Part shown: positions 22,434-34,500 of the stretch, piece after piece
Layout: each line of letters begins with the position of its first letter
Position numbering within the stretch: position 1 is the first letter of the stretch
Notes under the pieces: model-generated
The model's database searches: none
What the model was told of the DNA's origin: nothing
What the model saw: only the letters and a program-made list of their open reading frames with translations
Translations under genes and position numbers: made by a program
Source of the DNA: Undaria pinnatifida
Lineage: Eukaryota; Sar; Phaeophyceae; Laminariales; Alariaceae
Reading direction: 5' to 3'
NCBI GenBank assembly: GCA_012845835.1
Contig: JABAKD010000023.1
Span: 14,620,202-14,684,201 of the forward strand
Length of the DNA stretch: 64,000 bases

Positions 22434-22793
22434 AGGGGGTCCAACGTTTGTCGAAATGAGAACTAACCAGACCGTGAGGAGGAGGGCGGTTGCTTCCTCC
22501 AGATGGTCGGCGGAGACTGGAGCAAGGCGGCTCTGTGGTAACACGTCGGGGTGGAGAACGGCATGGGGGATTCGGCAGGTGCGCCTCGGTGGCAATGGAG
22601 AGGGCCGGGACAGAGGTCCTCCGTGTAAACCGGTCGCGTTGAAGGAGTGGGGCGCGGCAGAGTTGTTCTGTCGCGTTGGAAAGGGTCGGAACGAGGTCGG
22701 TAGTAGGAGGGTTCGGTGAGAAATGCCGAAACCGAGAGGGGATGACTCGTTTGCAACGGGGCGGGTTAGGGGAAGAGGCGGCTGCCAACCGAA
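22434..22793. repeat. near-identical patch between the arms (left side)
   Basis: Compared line by line with the reverse complement of 36,841-37,200, I count 3 differences in about 360 bp. Lines sampled elsewhere in the arms show roughly 2-3 substitutions per 60 bp plus indels. The patch suggests recent gene conversion between the arms. Confidence 0.7.
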
Positions 22794-25700
22794 TAAAGCT
22801 GTTGTTGCTTCTGCCTATGGATGGGATTGCCAGTCTCGGGTGTACCGTTGCCGAAGCTAGAGATACGAACTGGGAGGGCGGTGGTAGATGTCGAGGGTCG
22901 TTGGGTGGTGGTACGGGAATAGTTTCCGGCGTTTGTCGGCCTCGGAACCATTATCCCAGGTAGGTAAGAAAGGGGGAGCTCCGGCGTTTGTCGGCCTTGG
23001 AACCAATGTCCATGGCTGGTCGTAGGAACGGTTCCGATACTTGCTCGGAGCCGGGTGAGCTACGGGGTCGTGATGTCGCTCAAAATGTCGGTCTCGGGCG
23101 ATGTCGGAAACTACTCCGTACGGTGATAAGAAAAAACTGTAGAAGAATCCAGAAGGGTGGCACTGCTAAAGGTTGAACATCCCAGAAGAGGCAGTTCAGT
23201 GTAAGCTGGCTGCGGTGAGCCGCCAAGCAGTGGTCAGTTGCGGCTGTCTGTAAGACTGTCGCGTGGCGATGGCGAAGGTGCAGCTGGCTGATCTAGAGAG
23301 CAGGGGCGGCTGGGTCCACGTGATCGCAAAGGGAGTCTCGGTATTGTATCACCGAGGCTCTGGGAGGATCTCCGTGGGTTGCGTTTAAAGGAGCGGGGCG
23401 AAGATACCCTGGGGGTCCTGTCTCCAAGCGGCGTTGGATGATCAGGACATAACTCGCTAGGGAATGTCGTACATGTGGTCCGTGTCCAAGCAATCCACGA
23501 TAGTTGCGGGGAAGACGGGGCAGGGGGCTCAGGGCATATCCGGGTCAACTATGATCGCGAGTCTTCCGTCGTCATGACGGGACTGTCCCTTGGGCCCAGG
23601 GGCAGTGGTGCTGTCAACACTGTGGCAGCGAGTGGGAATCCGTCGTTCGCGGGCCCAACGTTGCCACTGAAAAACGCGCACGTCCTAGGACGAGCGCGGG
23701 TGTAGCCGCCGGCGAGGCGGGCTCAGGATGCGATGGCCCGGAATTGGAAGCAGAAGTTTCGTGCTGTAGTCCGGAACCGCTGATAGCCGTGGTCTTCGGC
23801 AAGTAGCGTTGCTCATCGGTGGAAGACGTCGTGTTGAGCATCCCAGTAGGACTCGACGTCTTGGCCTCCTCGCACCCACACCTCAAGACCATCGCTAGAA
23901 CAAGGGGATCAGGCTTGGACAAGCGATATCGCATGTATGGGGCTGGGCGGGGGAGGTAGATTGTTGGGGGGCGGGGGCGTTGGTGGAGCTCGTTCTTTTA
24001 AAGTTGAAGCTGGAACCTCGTCCCGCAATTAGATGGCCTGGCGCTGGTAGTGCTGTATCGGTTAATCAGCGTGTAGCGTCCAGAAAGTTTTGCCGCAATG
24101 GGTATCGGCCGGCCACGCTGTTGCTGCCGATGTTGTCGTCGTCGTCGCAGCAATTGCCCGGGGAAGAAAGGCGATCATGGCGCTTTCGACCCAAAAATAG
24201 TTACCGCGGCATTTACAACGAGCGGCACTGGTTGTCGCGGGTTATTGCCGGGTGATGGCGCCGGGTGTATGGTCCGCACGTTTCCGTAAATTCCTAAAGT
24301 AAAAACCAACATCCTGAAGTATGCCCATACCTGGGTTGAGCGCACCAGAGGCGTAGCGGTGTTGCTACAGTGGGAGAGTGCCGCCGGCACGCTGCAGACG
24401 TCAGGGAGAACGCCCGAAAGCCAGCGGAGTGGTACTCGATGGCCAGGTAGTTGACAACGATGCTCGTCGCAGGTTGTGTCCCGTATCGCAATATGTGGTG
24501 GTTGCGAGCCACCACTTTTTTGCGGTTCGTGAGACAGACGCAGGCGTCGTGGGCGTCACAATTCGGGTGGTCGCGGCCGCCGTCGCGGTCACTACGGATA
24601 GGATGGCGTCTGCGTCGTTGGGCGACTTTGCCGTCGCTGTTACTGCGGTCAATATCGATGATGTAGGTGGTAGGCGGAGAAGAATGGTGGTGTAGGTGGT
24701 AGTCGGAGAAGAACGGTGGTCTTGACCCGAGCGGTAGGTGATGCGGGGGGGTGCGTGCGGCGTTTGTTTGGGGGCTGGTGCTTGGGGCATGTAGGGCAAT
24801 GCGGCCATAAAGTTGGTTTGGCGGCTCTGTGGCCGTTTGGACAACTGTAGTAGCGGCGGGAAGGGGTCGGAATTTCAAGGAAAAGGACCGAACCGGCAGA
24901 TTACCGCAGACCGAGCGTCTAACGATGCCGACATGAGTCGTAGTTGGGTAGGTACGACGTGGCCAATAACCGAAAAAAACATTTTACCGCAGACAGGGGT
25001 GCCTTTGGGTGCCACCCGGTCGAGACCGTGGGCGCGTCGGATGCAGTTGTGAGCAAGTACCAGCAAACAAAAGCAGGGGCGATTGGGCGCAGGGGGTTAA
25101 GCGCGGTGATGGGCGGGCGATTTTGAACCGTTGTGGTGATAGAAGCGGCCGCGTGGGGTGGGCGGGTATGAGAGCCGGGGTTGGGATGTGAGCAGCAACG
25201 TGTCGGTTGGGACGGTAGTCGTGGCTCAGATGGGGGGATGGGGCACAAGTAACACCGCGGCAATGGCCTGATGGGTGTCGTTGCGCCGAAACACTCTGTG
25301 GTAGTTGTCGCTATACTTGCGGCGTTGTTGTTGTGACCCCCCGCGGAAAAACAATTAACCTCTTGCCCTCAGGCACTAAACAAAAAATCGCAGTCGCATA
25401 AGGTGGGCGTCTCTCGTAGAGGGACCCGTCCTCCTAATCTCGGCGCGTAAGGTGGCCGTACCAAACGTCGAGGAATCCGGTTTGACTGGAATCGGTCGGG
25501 GTGAGTGGCGGCGGTGGGAATGCCATTAACGACCACGGCCGCAAAAATGCGCTCCGGGCATTATTTCGATTTTATTGAACAGATTGACAAGGTCCTTCAC
25601 CGTAACTGTACCACCCATGGCTACAGCAGGAGAAGAACGCGAAGCACACTGCTCATTGTGAGGGTTGAGGGATTGGGTCCTGGTTGGTGCGGGATTTACC

Positions 25701-27957
25701 GCGAGGGTTGGGGGTGAGGTCCATGTTGGTCCGGAATGGATAGGGAAGGTATCGCACGCACCGGAGTAGAGAAGTAGGATGTAGTACAAGTAGTTTTCGA
25801 ACGTCACCAAGAAGACCGGAGGGTGATGGATGATTGTAGATATTCCTGGGGGAGGAGCGTGGTGCTCGGGAGATGGTTAGAAGCACCGAGTTATCCAGTC
25901 AAAAACAAATCAAAATCAGACCTTACAACACGGAAAATATGTGTACCTCTTGCACCCGTCGATAACCTAAGCTATGTTTGAGGTTTTCCGAAGCAAAGAT
26001 CCGGACCCAAAAATGACGGTATACTTCAGGGGTGCACTGTTTGAAAAAATACCGGGGGGGGGTTCCGTGTAACACGCGTAATATACTCGTGAGAAAGGGA
26101 GAGAAAAATGGCACTCGGAGCGCGACGCACTCGTAGTGCGGTTATTCAACAGTATTTTTGCTCAAGCACGATCCTAATACAGTTCGGGTCAGTCCAACGC
26201 TGCATCAGGTAGGGAGTGCGTAACAGCAAAAACGGAAGCCTCATAAAAATAGTTTAAACACGCGTGGGGTACAAAGCGTATTGACGAGGCTCGCGGCACG
26301 TTGAGTCTTCACCCTCACAGAGTTTTTCCAAATACAACACAGTGCACCGTGAGAGTGTTTTATAAAATACTACATTTTTTTTTTTTTTTTCATCCTCCGG
26401 CGGATGGGGAAACTACCGATATGATATTGTGGGATGCTCGACGTGTAATACCGTCCTTCACGCATTCTGGGGTTGAAATCCCCCCAAAAATTGAATGCAC
26501 CGTGACAAAGCAATCATTGTCAGTTGCGTAAGGCAGCATTATGTGCAGCGCGTGTTGATGCTCGTGTCAAGACGATCATGGTTGCACGACCATTTTTGCA
26601 AGCCGAGATGCGCGCCAGCATAATGAAGGCAACACGTGCAGCATAGAAACGGAGGGGGGGCATTTCCCGTGGTTGCTCGCAAAATTATTGTCAAGCAACT
26701 AACAGCAGAAATGAATGCCTTCAAACCATGAAAAAAAAAAAAAAAACAGTTGTTGACTTTCAAGCTTGCGCAGCAACGTTACAATTTTGAGCAGAATAGA
26801 CCCTGCGTTGTCGTAAAATTGAAGCGGAAAATGCGTTGAAATTTGGGCATCATCTACCCTATATCACCAGAAACGGGGAAAAGTAAACTCGGTCGGGTGA
26901 CAAAATGTGGGCAAATCTGAGCAGCGTCTACTCCACTACTTCATACGAGATGGGGCAGATGCGAGGGAACTTTGATGCTTTTTTTTCTTTTTTTTTTTGA
27001 AAAATTTGGTAGCGTAGAGCCTGCTTTTGTTGTGGTGTAAAAGCTGGCCGAACGCGGGGGGGGAGGAAATAATCCAATATTAGACAGGGTAGAGCTCGGG
27101 CACGACAGATAGACTGGCAAAATGCTCTTACAGCAGAAACATATGGGCATGATAGAGCCCATATATGGCTTAAAACTGGTAAGAGGCACGGTTACTGCCG
27201 CATTTCGGACGATGTGAGCAGCATAGGGGGCCGTGCGTGAGACAAAACCGACGGAATTGACATATATGACACTAGTATCCTGACAAATTAAGGCAGCATA
27301 AAGCCTTTGTATGACAGAAGGCTGGCGAGATACACGTACTACAGCAGTATTTTGTCAAATTTAAACAGCGTAGATGCGATGCAATGGCCAAAATGTACGA
27401 AGTGTACGCTAAACAGCAGCATGGTGACAAATGGCAGCATAGAGCTCTGTATGTCATAAGCTGTTAAGAATTGCACACTGGACAACGGTAATTTGGCCAT
27501 AGCAGTGCATGGCCCGTGTATGTCTTATAACTGGAGAGATGGTACGTGCGACACCACCAGTGTATAAAAACAAAACGAAAGTTTGCACAAACAAAACAGT
27601 GCAAGTAGTAATTCCCCAAGACAAATTTTAGCAGCAGTTACTCGTACGTGCTTGTTAACCAAGCAAGAAACAAGCAAACAAAGTAGATAATAACAAAGCA
27701 AACAAGGAAAATGCATCAAGACAAAAGAAACAAGCGGGGGGCAAGCCAAAACGACTTTGGGATGTCGGTGGAAACGCGGTACTACTGGGAGTATCAGGAC
27801 AAGACGCAACCATGCATACAAGCCTGAAACCCTGGGAGTCAGACTCGGTACAACTCCGTACCTGGTGGGGAGGTAGGTATGCCACATGACTATGAGGGTG
27901 TGCCACGCCCGTAAGGTTGTGTCAAACTATACGTGTGTACGTACCACTGCTGTGCAC

Positions 27958-29859
27958 GCCGATTCGAATACGCTATATTATTCCAACCGTAGCACGCTGT
28001 CTCCGCAGGGGGCTGGCTAATTGGTTGGGTCCCATACGGACATTCCGGATATCGCAGAACGTTCTGATGGTATTGTCATCACGTACGTGTCATATCGATA
28101 TGTACCATAGGACCAAAACCTGCCAACAAGAAAAAGGCACTAAGGACCAGTGTTGTGCCGTATTCGATACAGTGTATGATACGCAGCTACGATACATGAA
28201 GCAAAAGAGTGCATGAGGAAAAACAAAACAGAGACCAGGTAGTACTGGTATCTAGGAGAGCGCGTATGTTATAGCAATGTGAGATAACAACAGCAGCACA
28301 CCACAAGGACGCTTGGTGCTTGGTACTAGTTCCATCTCACACTTACTAGTCTCCATCTCACACACAAGATGCTTCAAAACTTCCAAAAAACGAAAAGTTT
28401 CGAAAGTTTCATCAAGCCAGATAGATTACCAGAACGAACACTAGTAAAAGTAATCGCGACCTGCACTACTGCTCGCTGAAAGAGCCAACATAGTAGTACA
28501 GCTATAGGCTTCGCGCACCGCTGGTGGTGGGCCTATACGAGTAGATGAGCCGTACTCTGTGTGAACACAGATAAAAGTGGCGTGTCTCATAGGTCAGATG
28601 CAATGCTCGAAAGGTTACAGCACTCAGCGTGCTGGTACCTAGTAAAAATATGCCAAGAAACCAAAACTCAAACATGGTTCAGCTACAAAACTAAACCCAA
28701 AAAATAGTCACGCACTCCTGCCAATAATAGATACTTGGCAAAAATGCGACGGGATGACCAAAAGTAGGTGAGAAAACACGGGCGAGTTATTGCATTCATC
28801 CGAAGCGCGCAACTCGTACTCGGGGGGGTGTGGTAGGGCAAACTATTGCATGTACGCCTATTCCTTAGCGACACGCTACAGTTAGTAGTAAGGTGTAGTG
28901 CAACGGAGCCGGCCACTCGTATTAATCGAGTGCAAACATCTCACAGGGGTCCAACTGCAAAATTTCCCACAAGGTTTTATTAACCTGGCGGGGTATTCTT
29001 CTGGACAGGACTCCCAACATGGGCATATACCACTTGAAATTATACTAGGAACGCTTTTTAGAGTGGAAAAAGAGGTGAAGACAAATGAATATAGCACCCA
29101 AACAAAAATAGGGGAGCATTTTCTTCGTTCGATTGTCATAGTAGTGTCCCACGAAGAGAGATCACGGGAAGACAACATAGCGGAAAGCTACTGCACAAAG
29201 CCGTGGTAGTTGCAGACCCAACGGTTCTGACGCAAAGCAGAGGCCCGGAGGGGCACGTGGTTTGCGGATAGGAGACAAGTAGATAACCAAGTTCGCTACT
29301 GGATGGAAGGGAGTATGTTAAAAGACGAGAGGAAAAAAATAAATAAGTAAAGAAAAACTACCTAAAAAAAACGGGAAAAGTAAAATGCAAAGCTGTGCAA
29401 GGCGAAAAGAGCTTGCCTTGGGGAGAGAAGAGCACCAGGAAGAAGGTCACGCAGCCCAAGGTCGACACGTTCACTGCTCCGACGACGCCAATTGTAGTGG
29501 TACTCCGAGTGGGGGATGCGTGGTTGGTCGGTGTTGGGAAGCGTACTCCTCATGGGTTCCGGTGCCCTTGTTTGGTCTCTCCTCATGGCGCGCTGGATAG
29601 ACTCAAAGCTTATACATTACTTCCTCTACATTGAACTCTAAAATACAGACAACACAGGCCCTTGGCATACGGTAGCGCAGGGCAGAGCAAGTAGAGCAGC
29701 TAGAGCAGATAGTGAGATGTGGGGCGTCCTGCTTGTCCCATCATCGTCACCTACATTATCGCCCATCTATGATGGCCTTGACGTGAATGTGACATCTAAT
29801 GTCACGTGGTTTCACCTCAACCATGACATGGTTTCACGTCGAATCTATAAACTATCCCT
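27958..29859. other. inverted-repeat spacer, first part, no gene seen
   Basis: Sequence unique to the centre between the arms. Short open frames on both strands show no family motifs. Near 29,780-29,850 there are inverted GTGACAT/ATGTCAC motifs and a TATAAA-like box (TCTATAAACTATCC), suggestive of decayed LTR sequence. No gene is supported. Confidence 0.4.
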
Positions 29860-30270
29860 CTACGGAGGGCACTCCATTACAGACCGCACCTTTTCTTGAA
29901 TAAAAGATGCTGGGTTTCCCGTATCTAACAGAGCTGTGCAGGCATGCATTCTCAGCGCTTTGGTTCCCGCGAACAGCTGCACTCCTGTCGTATGGCGCTG
30001 TCTATCGAGCATGATATCTCCACCGACCGCTCTCGTAAATTCCGATAAATAGTCAGCGCGCTCCCCTTGGCACAAACGTACACGTTTAGGAGGGAACACG
30101 GAGATAGATATATCAGAAGTATCTTCCCTCGCGGAAGAGTCAAGAGCGTGGATACTGACATGGAGTCTGTCAGGATCAGGAAAAATGTTCCTACTAGTAG
30201 TATTTCTGGTATTATTATCTTTCGGTGCTGAATCCGCGTCAGCATATAAAAAAGCCGAGCTCCTGTTAAA
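29860..30270 (-). pseudogene. retropepsin-like fragment of an LTR retroelement
   Basis: An uninterrupted minus-strand frame runs from the edge of the LTR at 30,271 down to a stop near 29,860. The clearest motif is an aspartic protease active site, ACTALLDTGNPASFIQEK, about 20 residues before the end. Upstream is an Asn/Asp/Ser-rich segment with DPDRLHVSIHAL and FPPKRVRLCQGER. The family, gypsy-like or other, is not certain. The frame is truncated at its 5' side by the LTR and stops soon after the protease motif, so this is a remnant of a gag-pro region. Confidence 0.65.
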
Positions 30271-30669
30271 TGTAATAGAGTGTCAGTATAGCTGGCAATA
30301 GATTCGGTAAGATAGCCCACGAAGTTATGGTGTATTGGACCACAAGAAGATTCTCTTAAACGGAAAATTCTTAGTGAAGATAACCCGTAGAGTCTAGCTA
30401 GCTCATTCCACAAGGGCGTTCTCGGTAATGGAACGTTCTTCCTCTGGACAAGATAGACAGAAGTAAGCGCGTTAAGCGCTCATGGGAACATAGAACATCC
30501 AGGAAAACGTTCCTTTTTCGTTCCATAGGTAAAGGTCCAGAAGAGAGCACAACATCAATGCTGAGGTGAAGCGAACTCTGTGAGCTTCACGCCACCCCCG
30601 TGCTCTCACTCCTCCCCTTCTCCCTCTCGTACTTTCCCTCCCACCTTCCGGCACCACGACTCCTTCACA
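30271..30669 (+). repeat. LTR of a second family, 399 bp (copy 1)
   Basis: Begins TGTAATAGAGTGTCAG and ends CTTCACA (TG..CA). It is the direct-orientation relative of 44,533-45,039, which is 108 bp longer because of extra sequence near its 3' end. It is followed after AA by TGGCGTCGACGA, the same putative primer-binding site seen after the LTR at 12,061. This suggests a 5' LTR in plus orientation. It interrupts the retropepsin fragment on its left. Confidence 0.78.
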
Positions 30670-30671
30670 AA

Positions 30672-30685
30672 TGGCGTCGACGAAT
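30672..30685 (+). promoter_or_regulatory. putative LTR primer-binding site
   Basis: TGGCGTCGACGAAT sits 2 nt after the LTR end. Twelve bases are identical to the site at 12,332. Confidence 0.55.
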
Positions 30686-31364
30686 TGACGACGTGTGAGC
30701 TTCAAGGTTGGAACGACAGCCCCGCCTCTTCTCGGTTTCTATTTACCTTATTATAATGTGAGCCACCACATATATGGCGAGAGACACAGGATATAGACTA
30801 TATCAATAGGGGTCATTTTTTATTTTGTTTTTTTGTGTTCTTTGTCCCTTTTTTTTGCCTCCCTTTCTATATCGAACCTCTGTGTGCCAAACACGTACGA
30901 GCTGCGCCTGACAGCACATAGATAGGCCATATAGTATATATAGACTCGAGTACAAGCAGTTGAGTGCCGAAGGCAGTCGTCTCTTCTCCCTCTCGTACCC
31001 CCCCCCCCCCTCGTAGGTAGGTATAGCACCGGTATTGTGCTACAAACGATCTCCTTCGTTTCCTCTGCTTCGCACCAAGCGTGTAGTACATCGTCAGTAC
31101 ATACAAGTCCTCCGGTACGGGATGTCTCCTGGACGCTTTCGTGTCACCGTACTCCTGCTGTAGTACGTCCGTCACCCCAAAAGCGCTATACCATTCCCAA
31201 AGCACACTTGTATGTACAAGAACGACCCAATCCCTGTGACCCCACAAGGACCACGTAACAAAAGGAGAGCTCTCTATGGTGTCCTCCACTGATTGAGGTA
31301 TAGGTCCTCATTTACAGGAGATAGACACAAGGTGCCAGGGAGGTACCCTGTCCAGTTTTCGAAT

Positions 31365-31396
<32 letters not shown>

Positions 31397-31544
31397 CTGC
31401 CCGCATAGCTGGTGGTGTCAGCATTTACTATACGGCGTGTGATTGGCATCGGATACGACGTATTAGTCATATTTTTGCTTGGGTACCTTTCGTGAGACAG
31501 CGGCTAATAGGCAATTTGCGTACCCCGTACACAGAAGTACCCCG
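30686..31544. other. inverted-repeat spacer, last part, no gene seen
   Basis: Includes a C run near 31,000, a 28-base T run at 31,369-31,396 and a 16-bp tandem duplication (CCCCGTACACAGAAGTA) at about 31,523-31,555 at the inner edge of the right arm. No gene is recognisable. Confidence 0.45.
31369..31396. repeat. poly(T) tract, 28 nt
   Basis: An uninterrupted T run inside the spacer. It could mark the poly(A) end of a minus-strand retroposed sequence, but no LINE or SINE body is recognised beside it. Confidence 0.9.
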
Positions 31545-34500
31545 TACACAGAAGTAGTGGTACGTACACGAGTAGGGGTTGACACGTACCTTACGGGAGT
31601 GGCACACCCTCATAGCCATGTAGCAGACCTACCTCCCCACCCACCAGGTGTGGTGTTGTACCGAATCCGAATACCAGGGTTTCAGGCCTGCATATAAGGT
31701 TGCGTCTTGTCCTGATACCCCCAGTAGTACCCCGTTTCCACTGCCATCCCAAAGTCGTTTTGGTTTGCCCCTGGTTTGATTGTTCTTTTGTTTTGATGCT
31801 TTTCCCTTGTTTGCTTTATTAATAGCTACTTTGCTTGCTTGTTTCTTGCTTGGTTAACAAGCACGTACGAGTAACTGCTGTGCTGTTTAAACTTGTCTTG
31901 GGGAATTGCTACTGTTTTTGTGCAAACTTTCGTTTTGTTTTTGTACACTGGTGAAGTACATACATCTCTCCAGTTATAAGACATACACGGGCCCTGCACT
32001 GCAATGGCGAAATTACCGTTGTCCGGTGTGCAATGCTTACCAGCTTTATGACATACAGAGCTCTATGTTGCCATTTGTCACCATGCTGCTGTTTAGCGTA
32101 CACTTAGTACATTTTGGTCATTGTTTCGCATCTACGCTGTTTAAATTTGACAAAATACTGCTACATGCATCTCGCCAGCCCTCTGTCATACACAGGCTTT
32201 ATGCTGCCTTAATTTGTCAGGATACTAGTGTCATATATGTCAATTCCGTCGGTTTTGTCTCACGCATGGCCCCCTATGCTGCTCACATCATCCGAAATGC
32301 AGCAGTAGTAATCGTGCCTCTGACTTACCAGTTTTAAGCCACATATGGGCTCTATCATGCCCATATGCTTCTGCTGTAATAGCATTTTGCCAGTTTATTT
32401 GTCGCGACCGAGCTCTACGCTGTCTAATATTGGATTATTTCCTCCCCCCCCGCGTTCGGCCAGCTTTTACACCACAACAAAAGCAGGCTCTACGGTACCA
32501 AACTTTTTTCGACAGGAAGCACCAAAGTTTCCTCGCATCTGCCCCATCTCGTATGAAGTAGTGAAGTAGACGCTGCTCAGATTTGCCCACATTTTGTCAC
32601 CCGACCGAGTTTACTTTCCCCCGTTTCCGGTGATATAGGGTAGATGATGCTCAAATTTCAACGAATTTTCGGCTTCAGTTTTACGATAACGCAGGGTCTA
32701 TTCTGCTCAAAATTGTAACGTTGCTGCGCAAGCTTGAAAGTCAACAACGTTTTTTTTTTTGTTTTTTTTTTTGCTTTGAAGACATTCATTTCTGCTGTTA
32801 GTTGCTTGACAATAATTTTGCGAGCAACTACGGGAAATGCCCCCCTCCGTTTCTCTGCCATATTGACACTTGTTTGGCATGTCTCAATTAATTCTGACGT
32901 GCCCCCCGTGTTTTTGTTTTTGTTGTTCGTGCCGGAAAATCACAATAGTACAGTTATCTATGATGCACGTGTTGCCTTCATTATGCTGGCGCGCATCTCG
33001 TCGTACAAAATACGATCAAAAATGGTCATGCAACCATGATCGCCTTGTCACGAGCATCAACACGCGCTGCAAATAATGCTGACTTAGGCAATTGAAAATG
33101 ATTGCTTTGTCACGGTGCATTTTTTTTTATTCAGGGATTTCAACCCCAGAATGAGCGAACGACGGTATTACACGTCGAGCATCCCACAATATCATATCGG
33201 TAGTATTTTATAAAATCCTCTCACGGTGCACTGTGTTCTATTTGGAAAATCTCTGTGAGGGTGAAGACTCAACGTGCCACGAGCCTTGTCAATACGCTTT
33301 GTACCCCACGCGTGTTTAAACTATTTTTATGAGGCTTCCGTTTTTGCTGTTACGCACCCCCGACCTGATGCAGCGTTGGACTGACCCGAACTGTAATAGG
33401 ATCGTGCTTGAGCAAAAATACTGTTGAGTAAAACCGCACCCCGAGTGCGTCGCGCTCCGAGTGCTATCTCTCTCTTTTTTTTCACGAGTATATTACGCGT
33501 ACACGGAACCCCCCCCCGGTATTTTTTAAAACAGTGCACCCCAGAAGTATACCGTTATTTTTAGGTCCGGATTTCGGCTTCGGAAAACCTCAAACACAGC
33601 TTAGGTTATCGACGGGTACAAGAGGTACACATATTTTCCGTGTTGTAAGGTCTGATTTTGTTTTGTTTTCGACTGGATAACTCGGTGCTTCTAACCATCT
33701 CCCGAGCACCACGCTCCTCCCCCGGGAATATCTACAATCATCCATCACCCTCCGGTCTTCTTGGTGACGTTCGAAAACTACTTGTACTACACTTCTCTAC
33801 TCCGGTGCGTGCGATACCTTCCCTATCCATTCCGGACCAACATGGACCCCACCCCCAACCCTCGCGGTAAATCCCGCACCAACCAGGACCCAACCCCTTA
33901 ACCCTCACAATGAACATTGTGCTTCGCGTTCTTCTCCTGCTGTAGCCATGGGTGGTACAGTTACGGTGAAGGACCTTGCCATTCTGTTCAATAATATCGA
34001 AATGATTCCCGGAGCGCATTTTTGCGGCCGGGGTCGTTGATGACATTTCCACCGGGGCCACTGACCCCGACCCATTTCAGTCAAACCGGATGCCTCGAAG
34101 TTTGGTACAGCCACCTTACGCGCCGAGACTGGGAGGACGGATCCCTCAACGAGAGGCGCCCACCTGATGCGACTGCGATTTTTGTTTAGCGCCTGAGGGC
34201 ACGAGGTTAATTGTTTTTCCATGGGGAATCACAACAACGCCGCAAGTACAGCGACGACTACCACAGAGTGTGTCGGCGCAACGGTACCCATCAGGCCAGT
34301 GCCGCGGCTACGGCCCTTTGTGCCCCATCCCCCCATCTGAGCCACGACTACCGTCCCAACCGACACGTTGCTGCTCACATCCCAACCCCGGCTCCCATAG
34401 CCGCCCACCCCACGCGGCCGCGTCTATCACCACAACGGTTCAAAATCGCCCGCCCATCACCGCGCTTAACCCCCTGCGCCCAATCGCCCCTGATTTTGTT

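Larger units (their letters stand above)
15961..27957. repeat. giant inverted repeat, left arm (about 12 kb)
   Basis: Reverse complement of 31,545-44,070. The outer end is TGCCTAAAAGAACATCAGAG, identical in both arms. Matching landmarks run in order: 16,150 with 43,880; 17,480 with 42,530; 19,340 with 40,730; 21,200 with 38,470; 22,450 with 37,190; 25,930 with 33,640; 26,900 with 32,600; 27,800 with 31,740. No gene is recognisable. Long open frames in the G-rich part (20-25 kb) are repetitive, sit on both strands and are not conserved as frames between arms. The first 300 bp holds subterminal direct repeats of the terminus. Several minisatellites differ in copy number from the right arm. It carries the empty site of the solo LTR at 19,349-19,353. 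Confidence 0.95.

Noticed and set aside
20000-25200. Many long open frames on both strands of the G-rich part of the palindrome arms
   Set aside because: They overlap each other in several frames, are Ser/Pro/Arg-rich, come from GC-rich repeats without stops, and match no family. The reading frames are not preserved between the arms.
26370-26390. Poly(T) and poly(A) runs in the arms (26.37, 26.73, 26.98, 32.75 kb) as retroposon tails
   Set aside because: They occur at matching positions in both arms and have no adjacent LINE/SINE body or target duplication.
30271-30274. AATG as a target duplication of the LTR at 30,271-30,669
   Set aside because: AATG occurs at 30,269-30,272 and 30,670-30,673, but using it would remove the TG start of the LTR and the second copy does not fit; treated as coincidence.
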